Assembly (NCBI GenBank): GCA_938041005.1
Contig: CALHZJ010000030.1
Coordinates: 1-7,714 of the forward strand
DNA from: an uncultured Candidatus Saccharibacteria bacterium
GTDB lineage: Bacteria > Patescibacteriota > Saccharimonadia > Saccharimonadales > Saccharimonadaceae
Reading direction: 5' to 3'
DNA: 7,714 bases
Shown here: positions 1-6,128 of the stretch, piece after piece
Layout: every line of letters starts with the position of its first letter
Position numbering within the stretch: the stretch's first letter is position 1
Made by a program: the position numbers and the translations under genes
Notes under the pieces: generated by a model
Databases searched by the model: none
What the model was told of the DNA's origin: nothing
Seen by the model: only the letters and a program-made list of their open reading frames with translations

Positions 1-1202
1 ATGTTTCCATTGTCATCCCACATAACGCGTCCAGGATTTTTCTTAGATAGGTTGGCGTAAATTTCACGTGCCTTCTCCACCAATTCTGGCTTATTCTTAA
101 GTAGTGGCGAAACAGCAAATTTAACCGGCGCCAAATGTTCTGGAAGCGCCAAATAAACACGCTTACTGCCGTTCTGCTCGTCCTCACGATACGCGCTCGA
201 CAAGACCGCCATCAGCGCCCGCTCGACACCAAAACTCGGCTCAATCACATGCGGCACAAACTTCTCATTCGTTCCCTTGATCGTATATTCCATACTCTTT
301 CCGCTGACGCGCTGAATGTTCATCAGATCAAAATCAGTCCGATACGCAATTCCCATCAGCTCTTCCTTGCCAATTGGAAAATCATATTCAATGTCAATCG
401 TCTTCTTGCTGTAGTGCGCTCTGTCTTCCGCCGGAACATCCAACTCGTGAATATTCTTAGGGTCTAATCCCAATGCCTCCAAAAACTCGTGCGTCGACTT
501 CAACAATTCATCAAATGCTTCCTGCCAATTTTCTGGATTGACAAAATATTCAATCTCCATTTGCTCAAACTCGCGGCTACGGAAAACAAAATCTCGCGGC
601 GCAATTTCATTGCGAAACGCTTTGCCCTGCTGAGCAATTCCAAACGGCAAGTCTGGATAGAAACTATCAACAACGTTCTTAAAATTGGTAAAAATTCCCT
701 GAGCGGTTTCTGGACGAAGATATGCAACGCTGTCTTCACTTTCGGTAGCACCAACATTCGTCTTAAACATCATATTAAACGTGCGAGATTTGCTTAACGG
801 ATTTCCGTCTGGACTTTTAATTCCCCGTTCCGCAATCACCTCATCCATTTGCTCCATCGTCAAACCGTCAACATCAACCCCATTGTCTTTAAGGATATGA
901 TCCGTACGATAACGCCGATGATTAACCGTATCTTCACACAATGGATCGACAAACGTATCCACGTGCCCACTCGCCTTCCAAACTTTCGGATTCATCAAAA
1001 TCGCCGCATCAACGCCATATATATCATCACGCTCGTCAACAAACATTCGCCACCATAAATTCATAATGTTGCGCTTCAATTGAACGCCAAGCGGACCATA
1101 ATCCCACGTTCCAGACAAACCGCCGTAAACATCAGAACCCTGATAAATAAAACCACGGCGCTTACACAGGCTAATAATATCTTCCATTTTTGCTTGACTC
1201 AT
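1..1202 (-). CDS. glyS: Glycyl-tRNA synthetase, class II single-chain (alpha2) type, 3' end cut by window
   Basis: This cytoplasmic enzyme charges tRNA-Gly with glycine using ATP. I translated 400 residues by hand from the minus strand; the reading frame stays open to the window edge, so roughly the last 50-60 residues are missing. Visible family signatures are the N-terminal RRGFIYQGSDVYGG (16-28) and WDYGPLG (33-39), the SGHVDTFVDPL stretch (78-88), YLRPETAQGIF (161-171), class II motif 2 FRNEIAPRDF (196-205) with REFEQMEIEYF (210-220), and class II motif 3 EPSFGVERAL (321-330). The anticodon-binding domain begins near 348. The zinc-type Cys pairs that some relatives carry before the FNLMF-like segment (FNMMF, 142-146) are absent. 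The ATG at 1202 was chosen because an AAAGG site lies 7 bases upstream; an in-frame ATG at 1220 overlaps that site and would add MEKGFS. recO lies immediately upstream, a linkage also seen in Firmicutes. Family assignment is very sure. Confidence 0.97.
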   Translation of the reverse strand, partial: MSQAKMEDIISLCKRRGFIYQGSDVYGGLSGTWDYGPLGVQLKRNIMNLWWRMFVDERDDIYGVDAAILMNPKVWKASGHVDTFVDPLCEDTVNHRRYRTDHILKDNGVDVDGLTMEQMDEVIAERGIKSPDGNPLSKSRTFNMMFKTNVGATESEDSVAYLRPETAQGIFTNFKNVVDSFYPDLPFGIAQQGKAFRNEIAPRDFVFRSREFEQMEIEYFVNPENWQEAFDELLKSTHEFLEALGLDPKNIHELDVPAEDRAHYSKKTIDIEYDFPIGKEELMGIAYRTDFDLMNIQRVSGKSMEYTIKGTNEKFVPHVIEPSFGVERALMAVLSSAYREDEQNGSKRVYLALPEHLAPVKFAVSPLLKNKPELVEKAREIYANLSKKNPGRVMWDDNGN

Positions 1203-1209
1203 TGAAAAA

Positions 1210-1218
1210 CCTTTCTCC
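1210..1218 (-). promoter_or_regulatory. Shine-Dalgarno site of glyS
   Basis: On the minus strand this reads GGAGAAAGG, with its AAAGG core 7 bases before the ATG at 1202. It decides between that start and the in-frame ATG at 1220, which would place the site inside the coding region. Confidence 0.75.
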
Positions 1219-1232
1219 ATGTTGGCAACATG
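1218..1232. repeat. Perfect 15-base palindrome in the glyS leader
   Basis: The sequence catgttg-g-caacatg is a perfect 7-base inverted repeat around one central base. It lies between the predicted glyS transcription start (about 1247) and the Shine-Dalgarno site, touching the latter. As RNA it could fold into a 6-pair stem with a 3-base loop just ahead of the ribosome binding site; as DNA it has the form of a dimer-binding operator. Which of these, if either, is used cannot be told from the sequence. Confidence 0.55.
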
Positions 1233-1253
1233 ACGATTCACATTATTTCCTAA

Positions 1254-1262
1254 ATTATACCA
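1254..1262 (-). promoter_or_regulatory. Extended -10 promoter of glyS
   Basis: The minus strand reads TGG TATAAT, a perfect extended -10 (TGn plus a consensus hexamer at 1259-1254). No good -35 is seen at 16-18 bases, which an extended -10 can tolerate. The predicted start near 1247 gives a leader of about 45 bases. The promoter lies directly after the recO stop codon, so glyS can be transcribed both from here and by read-through from the recO operon, since no terminator hairpin separates them. Confidence 0.7.
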
Positions 1263-1276
1263 TTTTACGAGCAATT

Positions 1277-1957
1277 TTACACCGCGGCGTGCTGTCTGGC
1301 AGTCAACCAACAATCGTTTATGACCTCAGTTATTCCGCCAATTTGCGCCACATTCGCGAGCGGCTTTGCTTGAATCAGCCTCAGTAGCTTGATAGCGTCC
1401 GCGCCCAAATCGCCCTGCTCCGCCAATCTCAAGCCTTTTTCTGCATTGTCATACATATATTTTTTATCAGGAAGTAGCGCCGCTGTCGTTACGTCCGTTC
1501 GAAGATTCAGCTCATCTCCCAGCAAACTCGCGTATTGCAAATAAAACCACGTTTCAATTAATTTTTGATTTATCGCAGGATTATTCAATTGCTCCAAAAC
1601 TTGACTCAGTACATAATACCATTCTGGTTCGTCAATGTTTTCACTCGCCGCAGAAACCAATTTCATCACCGAATATGCAAACTGCATCCGATCATAATCC
1701 TCCAAAATATGCCGATAAAAAGCCGACAATCGAGCGGAAGTTAATAGCCCCAAATCGCCCCGACCAGAACGAATAACCACGTCGCAAATCGCGAATAATT
1801 CGATTCCGCCCGCCAATTTACTACGCTCGCGTCGCACGCCTTTGGCAATCACACTACGCCGACCTTTTGGCGTTAATAATTGCAAAACTCGGTCAGCTTC
1901 GGCGTAATTCGTTCGCCTCAAAACAATTACTTTTACTCGTTCACTCTGCCCCGTCAT
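1277..1957 (-). CDS. recO: DNA repair protein RecO
   Basis: RecO works with RecR (and RecF) to load RecA onto SSB-coated single-stranded DNA in gap repair, and it anneals complementary strands. The 226-residue product starts with the typical OB-fold domain: VKVIVLRRTNYAEADRVL (8-25), then LLTPKGRRSVIAKGVRRERS (27-46) and the LAGGIELF segment. The C-terminal part is helical. It has only two cysteines, so the zinc-binding Cys cluster found in some RecO proteins is absent. The length is slightly under the usual 240-260. The ATG at 1957 is supported by a GAGG site 6 bases upstream, within the end of the response regulator gene, which it overlaps by 17 bases. It is the last gene of a histidine kinase - response regulator - recO operon, with glyS directly downstream. 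The overlap implies translational coupling with the regulator. Confidence 0.9.
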   Translation of the reverse strand: MTGQSERVKVIVLRRTNYAEADRVLQLLTPKGRRSVIAKGVRRERSKLAGGIELFAICDVVIRSGRGDLGLLTSARLSAFYRHILEDYDRMQFAYSVMKLVSAASENIDEPEWYYVLSQVLEQLNNPAINQKLIETWFYLQYASLLGDELNLRTDVTTAALLPDKKYMYDNAEKGLRLAEQGDLGADAIKLLRLIQAKPLANVAQIGGITEVINDCWLTARQHAAV

Positions 1958-2312
1958 TTAGAACCTCGCGAAAAATCGCCCGCGCCTCATTCGGACGCAT
2001 CGACGTTTTATTCAAAATCGCCTTCACGCCAAGCGGACGCAAATCGTCCATTTTAACGTCGATATTCGTACAAACCACAATCGGCAAACTCGCCAAATCC
2101 GCGTACGATCGCAGTTCATTCAACAGAGCAATCGCCGTTTCGCCAGTCAACAACATATCCAAAATTAAAGCGTCAGGCTGCCAATCATCAATAATCTCAA
2201 TCGCCTGACCACCAGAAACCACCACTCGATATTCCGAGCCAACATCCGCAGCAAACTTGCCCAAAATATCCGCCCAATTCTTATCGTCCTCAACAATTAA
2301 CAACTTTTTCAT
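1941..2312 (-). CDS. Single-domain response regulator (receiver only)
   Basis: This is a 123-residue CheY-like receiver domain, phosphorylated on aspartate by a partner histidine kinase. It begins KKLLIVEDD with the acidic pocket E8/D9/D10; the phospho-acceptor is D52 in ALILDMLL; the conserved hydroxyl residue is T82 in IVVCTN; the conserved lysine is K102 in LNKT. The protein ends about 20 residues after that lysine, so there is no DNA-binding or enzymatic output domain. Signalling would have to go through protein contacts or phosphotransfer. Its ATG overlaps the kinase stop codon in an ATGA arrangement (4 bases), the classic sign of translational coupling, and its own end overlaps recO by 17 bases. 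It is very likely the partner of the kinase. The downstream target is unknown. Confidence 0.92.
   Translation of the reverse strand: MKKLLIVEDDKNWADILGKFAADVGSEYRVVVSGGQAIEIIDDWQPDALILDMLLTGETAIALLNELRSYADLASLPIVVCTNIDVKMDDLRPLGVKAILNKTSMRPNEARAIFREVLNDGAE
1964..1967 (-). promoter_or_regulatory. Shine-Dalgarno site of recO, inside the upstream gene
   Basis: The minus strand reads GAGG followed by 6 bases and the recO ATG at 1957. It is embedded in the last codons of the response regulator gene, which supports a 17-base gene overlap rather than a later start. Confidence 0.6.
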
Positions 2313-3025
2313 ATCAAGCTCAGCTGCCGACTAATTGGCATCTCTACATAAAAAGTCAGTCCATCGCGGTGACGAATCAGACCAATTCGCCCGTTCATCG
2401 CCCGCGCAAATTGATTCGCCACGTAAATCCCCAGCCCGCTACTTTCCGGCCTTGTTCGCACGGTTTTTCGCGTTTCCATTTCATCAAGCAAAAGCCGATA
2501 TTCCTTCAAACTCATCATTGGTCCAAAATCTCGCACGCTCATTCTCACAGCATCTTTTGTCGCCTTAACCGAAACCTTAATCTCCGATCCGTCCTCAGTA
2601 TACGCCAACGCATTATTCAAAAAGTTCGCTAAAATTCGCCCCAAAAGTGTTCGGTTCGCTAATATCAATTGACTATTTCTGCCACTCTTAGGCCAGCTAA
2701 CTTTTCGTCCGTAAAGCATTGCATTGAACTTTGTTTCCATCGCTACTTGCTGACATAAAGCCAACGGATTGACCGGTTCAAGCGGAAATAACGACGGCGT
2801 TAAATTGGCTGAATTTGCCAAATCGATCGTAAGCTGCAACGCCTGCTCAGAAGTCCGAATAATTCGTTGCTGGATCTGAGCTTTATCGGCAGAACTGGTT
2901 AAATCGTCGTCCAACAGTAGCGCCAGTTGCCTAATCAAAGCCAGCGGCGTTTTCAGCTCGTGTGCCGCCACCAAAACGCTCGGCAATCCCCCAAAATCAG
3001 CATCACTCCACTCTTTACCTGCCAT
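2309..3025 (-). CDS. Soluble sensor-less histidine kinase (HisKA + HATPase_c)
   Basis: This 238-residue protein is little more than a kinase core. The dimerisation/phospho-acceptor helix holds the H-box AAHELKTPLAL (20-30) with H22 as the predicted phosphorylated residue. The ATP-binding domain shows the N-box ILANFLNNALAYT (131-143), the G1-type box RDFGP (165-169) and the G2 box SSGLGIYVAN (195-204). No membrane segment, HAMP, PAS or GAF domain precedes the H-box, which starts only 19 residues after the initiator. It is therefore probably cytoplasmic and takes its signal from a protein partner or through its short N-terminus. It is first in the operon with a receiver-only regulator and recO. 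The ATG at 3025 sits 8 bases after a TATACT -10 box, so the mRNA is predicted to be nearly leaderless. The kinase identity is certain; what it senses is unknown. Confidence 0.93.
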   Translation of the reverse strand: MAGKEWSDADFGGLPSVLVAAHELKTPLALIRQLALLLDDDLTSSADKAQIQQRIIRTSEQALQLTIDLANSANLTPSLFPLEPVNPLALCQQVAMETKFNAMLYGRKVSWPKSGRNSQLILANRTLLGRILANFLNNALAYTEDGSEIKVSVKATKDAVRMSVRDFGPMMSLKEYRLLLDEMETRKTVRTRPESSGLGIYVANQFARAMNGRIGLIRHRDGLTFYVEMPISRQLSLI

Positions 3026-3033
3026 ACAATTCT

Positions 3034-3042
3034 AGTATAGCA
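3034..3042 (-). promoter_or_regulatory. Extended -10 promoter of the kinase-regulator-recO operon
   Basis: The minus strand reads TGC TATACT (hexamer at 3039-3034). Counting six bases to +1 puts the transcription start at about 3027, two bases before the ATG at 3025. No clear -35 is present at 17 bases, and no Shine-Dalgarno sequence fits in the gap, so a leaderless transcript is predicted. Confidence 0.65.
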
Positions 3043-3060
3043 AATATGTGATGGGTTTTT

Positions 3061-3720
3061 CTATTCAGAGATTTTTACAGTGCTCAATATAGTCTGGAAA
3101 TCTGGTTTAAACGTATCCGCGTCGGTTGAAAAACGAATAGTTTTATCGCGAACTTTCATCAAAACCACAGAGCCGCGCAATTCTTTCTCAAACGTACCGT
3201 CAATTCGAGTCGCTGAAATTCCATTAAACTCGGTACTACTTGAGGTCAATTCACCCTTCTTTAGTCGTGATTGATAATCATTCAGCACCGTATCCATATT
3301 CTTATTAATAATCTCTAGCCTCAGCGCAAACCGACTATTTTTATTAGTTGTCGAAGGAACTGAAACTGGATGAAGATAAGCTTTATAATCGCCCCTGTCG
3401 CTGCCGTCATTTGCTACATATACACTCCAAGTTTTTGGATACATGAATGACACTCGACCGTATTCAGCAGGACCGACAAATTCAATACGCGGGTTTTTTG
3501 CTTCTTCAGAAAATTTCTTCTGGTCTGATTCGGCTTGTTCACCCTTCCCTTTAGCTACTTCAATCGCAACTTTACTATCAACGCTGCTTTTTTCTCGGGA
3601 ATATTGCATGTACGCCCAAATTGCCAAAGATCCAGCAATCAAAAACAATATCAGACAGCCGATTGTGCCGACCATCCAGCCATTAACTGAGCCGCGCTCA
3701 CTCTTATCTCTCGTCATCAT
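3061..3720 (-). CDS. Hypothetical single-pass membrane protein with an extracytoplasmic domain
   Basis: I do not recognise a named family. The 219-residue protein has a short basic N-terminus, one hydrophobic helix at about 15-37 (GWMVGTIGCLILFLIAGSLA), a charged Lys/Glu/Ser linker (42-78), and a globular domain (about 79-219) predicted to lie outside the membrane. The domain opens with VSFMYPKTWSVYV and ends with FKPDFQTILSTVKIS. This pattern recalls PsbP-like or Mog1-type alpha/beta domains, where a phrase like 'YPxxW' follows the first strand; that is only a resemblance. There is no lipobox and no signal-peptidase site that I can see, so the helix is probably a membrane anchor. It is transcribed alone from a good promoter, with the kinase operon 35 bases downstream on the same strand. 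ATG 3720 was preferred; ATG 3717 is a near-equivalent alternative. The gene call is firm; the function is unknown. Confidence 0.85.
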   Translation of the reverse strand: MMTRDKSERGSVNGWMVGTIGCLILFLIAGSLAIWAYMQYSREKSSVDSKVAIEVAKGKGEQAESDQKKFSEEAKNPRIEFVGPAEYGRVSFMYPKTWSVYVANDGSDRGDYKAYLHPVSVPSTTNKNSRFALRLEIINKNMDTVLNDYQSRLKKGELTSSSTEFNGISATRIDGTFEKELRGSVVLMKVRDKTIRFSTDADTFKPDFQTILSTVKISE

Positions 3721-3727
3721 ATTGTAA

Positions 3728-3756
3728 AGTATAGCTTATGCTTTAATTGATGTAAA
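3728..3756 (-). promoter_or_regulatory. Sigma-70-type promoter of the membrane protein gene
   Basis: The minus strand carries TTTACA (3756-3751), a 17-base spacer, and TATACT (3733-3728). Each hexamer matches consensus at 5 of 6 positions. Six bases after the -10 put +1 at 3721, one base before the ATG at 3720. This is the strongest case in the window for a leaderless transcript, because both promoter boxes fix the start point. The -35 lies 5 bases beyond the xseB stop codon. Confidence 0.8.
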
Positions 3757-3760
3757 GATC

Positions 3761-3961
3761 TTACTCGGCGTTAAAATCCTCGCTAAGAACCTCGATATCA
3801 TGTCGCATATCTTCCAGCGTGACAGTAATTTTTTTTGACAATTCTCTCGCCTCAATAAACTTCTGTTTTGCCTCGTCCAGATTAAAATCATCGCTTTGAA
3901 ACCACACGATTTGCTCGTTCAATTCAGCCATCATTTGCTCAATTGTCATGTCGTTGTTCAC
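3761..3961 (-). CDS. xseB: Exonuclease VII small subunit XseB
   Basis: This is the small helical subunit of exonuclease VII, which degrades single-stranded DNA from both ends; several XseB copies bind the helical arm of XseA. The 66-residue product matches the family pattern: TIEQMMAELNEQIVWFQSDD, then FNLDEAKQKFIEARELSKKI, then an acidic end (VLSEDFNAE). Three starts are possible: TTG at 3970, GTG at 3961 and ATG at 3949. I chose GTG because a GAGGA site (3975-3971) lies 9 bases upstream, whereas that site would abut the TTG directly and is too far from the ATG. The ATG remains plausible because family homology starts there. With the GTG start it overlaps the xseA end by 23 bases, which fits coupled translation of two subunits of one enzyme. 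Confidence 0.88.
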   Translation of the reverse strand: MNNDMTIEQMMAELNEQIVWFQSDDFNLDEAKQKFIEARELSKKITVTLEDMRHDIEVLSEDFNAE

Positions 3962-5039
3962 TATTCTCAATCCTCGCTTTCATAATTATATCTTTTGTTG
4001 TAATCTCTACAATATTACCAATCTGTAAATCGCCCTTGATCATTGCATAACCACGACGCAGTGCCATTTCTGGGTCATACTCAGCGATGATTTTTTGTTG
4101 CGACAATGTTGCATTTACAGCCGCGTCCACACGACTTGACCACTGTTTGAGTACTTCTTTTTGCAACATTGTTGCATTAAGCGATTGTTCTTCGATAGCT
4201 CTAAAAATTGAATCTTTCGCATCAATTAGCCTGTAATGCAAATGCCGAATCACTTCTCGCTTATCAGGAAACAGCAATTGCGCGACGTTACTCGGCGTGG
4301 CTGCACGAACATCCGCCGCCAAATCACATAAACTCTCATCAATCTCATGACCAATTCCAGTCATTGTCGGAATGCGACTACTCGCCACCGCCCGTACTAG
4401 TTTTTCATCATTAAAACTCGCCAAATCTTCCGCACTGCCACCGCCACGAATCAAAACAATCACATCTGGAGATTCTGACATTTGATTAAAATATGATATT
4501 GCTCGAACAGCTTGATCTGCAGCATTCGCACCCTGCACATTAACGTTGGCGACTACGAATTTCACGCCACCCCAACGTTCACTGGAAATCTTCATAAAGT
4601 CGGCATATCCCGCCGCTTTTGTACTGGAAATAACAGCCACCCTCTGAGGATATTGCGGCAATGGGCGCTTTCTTTCAGGGCTAAACAAACCCTCGACTGT
4701 CAATTTTTGTTTCAAAAGCTCAAAACTTCGCTTCAAATTTCCCTTGCCTAATGGGCGAATCTCTTGGACATTCAAGCTAAAGGCGCCATTATCCCTAAGC
4801 GCCGGCATTGCCCGAACGACAACTTTCATTCCATCTTCAATTGGCGTGCGTAAATTGCTAAAACCAACAAAACACCGAACCAGCCCGTCGTCATCCTTCA
4901 GATCAAAAAAAGCGTATTTCGGAGGATAAGACTTGAAACTGGAAACCTCGCCCTCAACTTCAACCATTCCAGCAAAAGCCACGTCAAAAGTTTGATTGAC
5001 AATTGCTATGAAATTGCTAACACTAAATCTGGGGATCAT
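3939..5039 (-). CDS. xseA: Exonuclease VII large (catalytic) subunit XseA
   Basis: This is the catalytic subunit of exonuclease VII, which removes single-stranded DNA in repair. The 366-residue protein opens with SVSNFIAIV (6-14), matching the usual family N-terminus, then an OB fold (about 20-95: GEVSSFKSYPPKYAFFDLKD). The linker is GKGNLKRSFELLKQKLTVEG (98-117). The catalytic region shows RVAVISSTKAAGYADF (133-148), IRGGGSAEDLASFNDEKLVR (197-216) and GIGHEIDESLCDLAADVRAA (228-247). The C-terminus has the conserved PEMALRRGYAMI (323-334). It is about 80-90 residues shorter than E. coli XseA (456); the shortfall is in the helical arm between roughly 253 and 320. The ATG at 5039 overlaps the upstream flippase-like gene by 17 bases without a clear Shine-Dalgarno site, so it probably depends on coupling. 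xseB follows and overlaps. Confidence 0.97.
   Translation of the reverse strand: MIPRFSVSNFIAIVNQTFDVAFAGMVEVEGEVSSFKSYPPKYAFFDLKDDDGLVRCFVGFSNLRTPIEDGMKVVVRAMPALRDNGAFSLNVQEIRPLGKGNLKRSFELLKQKLTVEGLFSPERKRPLPQYPQRVAVISSTKAAGYADFMKISSERWGGVKFVVANVNVQGANAADQAVRAISYFNQMSESPDVIVLIRGGGSAEDLASFNDEKLVRAVASSRIPTMTGIGHEIDESLCDLAADVRAATPSNVAQLLFPDKREVIRHLHYRLIDAKDSIFRAIEEQSLNATMLQKEVLKQWSSRVDAAVNATLSQQKIIAEYDPEMALRRGYAMIKGDLQIGNIVEITTKDIIMKARIENSEQRHDN
3971..3975 (-). promoter_or_regulatory. Shine-Dalgarno site of xseB, inside xseA
   Basis: The minus strand reads GAGGA, 9 bases before the GTG at 3961. It lies inside the end of xseA and is the reason for preferring the GTG over the flanking TTG and ATG starts. 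Confidence 0.5.
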
Positions 5040-6090
5040 CTGGTTTGCCGTATTTAATCAGTGCGTGTTGATAGAAAATATAGCCAAAGATAATCGTGCC
5101 GGTAAGTAAAATTGCTCGCGTCAAAATTATTCCAGCAATCGCCAAATCCGGCGGAGTGCCTGCCATACTTAAGAAAATAATCATAATAGTTTCATAAACG
5201 CCGGTTCCTCCGGGCGTAAACACGACAATTGCCGCTAATCCCGCCACGCCGTATCCAACCATCAGAATCGCCGGATTAACAAAAACACCCAGCGACAGAA
5301 ACGCCACAGCAAACATCGCTACGTCAAAAACAGTGTAGACAGTTCCCCAAATCATCGGTTTTATTAGAAGTTTCGGATGATTGGATAGATCTTGAAAATC
5401 ATCCTGCATATCAACAAAAAACTCTTCGACTTTCTTCGACTTCATCACTCGTCGCTTCTTGCCTAAGGTTGCAATTTTCACCAATGTATTGATGAACTTA
5501 GACAATTTAGCGGCAGTCATCTGCATACGACGCTTTGACGAAAACACGAAAATCAGACCAAACGTCAGCGCCAAAACCACGATAATCAACAAGAAGCTAG
5601 CGGCAACGATATAACGATTAACTTTACCGTCAATAGCCAGCGCCAGCACGGCAATCACCAGCAAAACCAAAAGCGACAAAAATCCCGTAACGTAACGAAT
5701 CACCTGCGCAAATGTCGAACGCGCCGAACTCACGCCAAGCTTATGCATTCGCCACGTCGTATACGAAATTCCACTAACTCCGCCCGACGGGAAAATGTGA
5801 TTGACCAAATTGAGCTCCAGCGCAATCCTCGTCTGCTCCAACCTGGAAATATGATGAATCAGATTCTTCTCTCTTAAATACGAAAAAATCATCTCGCCGC
5901 CAGCGAAGTACACGATAATCTGAAACGGCAATAGTAAGAATAATAGCCATAAATCCGCGTGCAAAAACAGATTCCACGCCTTCACGAGCTCATGCCGAGA
6001 TAGAAAAATTATTATCGCCAAAACCGCCAACGTCAAAACGCTCATAATGGCTCGTGGCGATTTCAACAATTGCAACACCTTCGGTAACAT
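5023..6090 (-). CDS. Flippase-like integral membrane protein (LPG synthase TM / UPF0104 family)
   Basis: This is a polytopic membrane protein of the lysylphosphatidylglycerol-synthetase transmembrane family (PF03706 type), whose members flip or handle phospholipids and other lipid-linked molecules. Counting from the chosen start, the family landmarks are NHIFPSGGVSGISYTTWRM near 97-115 and VFTPGGTGVYE near 290-300. I see about seven or eight hydrophobic helices, with a basic cytoplasmic loop (KKRRVMKSKK) in the middle. At 355 residues it is only the membrane part; the aminoacyl-transferase domain of MprF proteins is absent, so it should not make lysyl-PG itself. The substrate is unknown. I prefer the ATG at 6090 to the one at 6099 because the latter lies within the -10 box and would not be transcribed from the predicted start. 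It is first in an overlapping operon with xseA and xseB. Confidence 0.9.
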   Translation of the reverse strand: MLPKVLQLLKSPRAIMSVLTLAVLAIIIFLSRHELVKAWNLFLHADLWLLFLLLPFQIIVYFAGGEMIFSYLREKNLIHHISRLEQTRIALELNLVNHIFPSGGVSGISYTTWRMHKLGVSSARSTFAQVIRYVTGFLSLLVLLVIAVLALAIDGKVNRYIVAASFLLIIVVLALTFGLIFVFSSKRRMQMTAAKLSKFINTLVKIATLGKKRRVMKSKKVEEFFVDMQDDFQDLSNHPKLLIKPMIWGTVYTVFDVAMFAVAFLSLGVFVNPAILMVGYGVAGLAAIVVFTPGGTGVYETIMIIFLSMAGTPPDLAIAGIILTRAILLTGTIIFGYIFYQHALIKYGKPDDPQI

Positions 6091-6097
6091 AACCTTC

Positions 6098-6106
6098 ATT
6101 ATACCA
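6098..6106 (-). promoter_or_regulatory. Extended -10 promoter of the flippase-xseA-xseB operon
   Basis: The minus strand reads TGG TATAAT (hexamer at 6103-6098), identical to the glyS extended -10. Six further bases place +1 at 6091, directly before the ATG at 6090. An AAGG only 2 bases before that ATG is too close to act as a ribosome binding site. No good -35 is seen. It faces away from the methyltransferase promoter 8 bases to the right. Confidence 0.7.
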
Positions 6107-6113
6107 CGATAAA

Positions 6114-6122
6114 TGCTATAAT
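6114..6122 (+). promoter_or_regulatory. Extended -10 promoter of the methyltransferase gene
   Basis: The plus strand reads TGC TATAAT (hexamer at 6117-6122). After exactly six bases (TACGAC), +1 falls on the A of the ATG at 6129, which predicts a strictly leaderless mRNA. The -35 region would fall in the first codons of the divergent gene and matches consensus poorly (3 of 6 at best). Confidence 0.72.
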
Positions 6123-6128
6123 TACGAC

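Noticed and set aside
135..467. Open frame on the plus strand, 110 codons
   Set aside because: It lies opposite glyS, whose minus-strand translation is an unbroken match to glycyl-tRNA synthetase; the plus-strand product has no recognisable pattern or ribosome binding site.
1218..1220. In-frame upstream ATG for glyS giving six extra residues
   Set aside because: Using it would place the best Shine-Dalgarno inside the gene; the ATG at 1202 has that site at proper spacing and a normal family N-terminus.
1203..1276. Possible T-box riboswitch before glyS
   Set aside because: Only about 45 bases of leader are predicted, far too short for a T-box, and no T-box consensus or terminator/antiterminator pair is seen.
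1867..2208. Plus-strand open frame of 113 codons across the recO/regulator junction
   Set aside because: It is antisense to two firmly identified genes and has no promoter or protein signature.
3947..3970. TTG (3970) or ATG (3949) as the xseB start
   Set aside because: The TTG directly abuts the GAGGA site, and the ATG is 21 bases from it; GTG 3961 has 9-base spacing. The ATG is kept as a fallback because family homology begins there.
5774..5977. Minus-strand open frame of 67 codons inside the flippase gene
   Set aside because: It is in another frame of a well-supported membrane protein gene, with no start signal of its own.
6092..6096. AAGG motif (minus strand) as a Shine-Dalgarno for the flippase ATG at 6090
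   Set aside because: The spacing to the ATG is only about two bases, too short for ribosome binding, and the bases lie between the -10 box and the predicted start of transcription.
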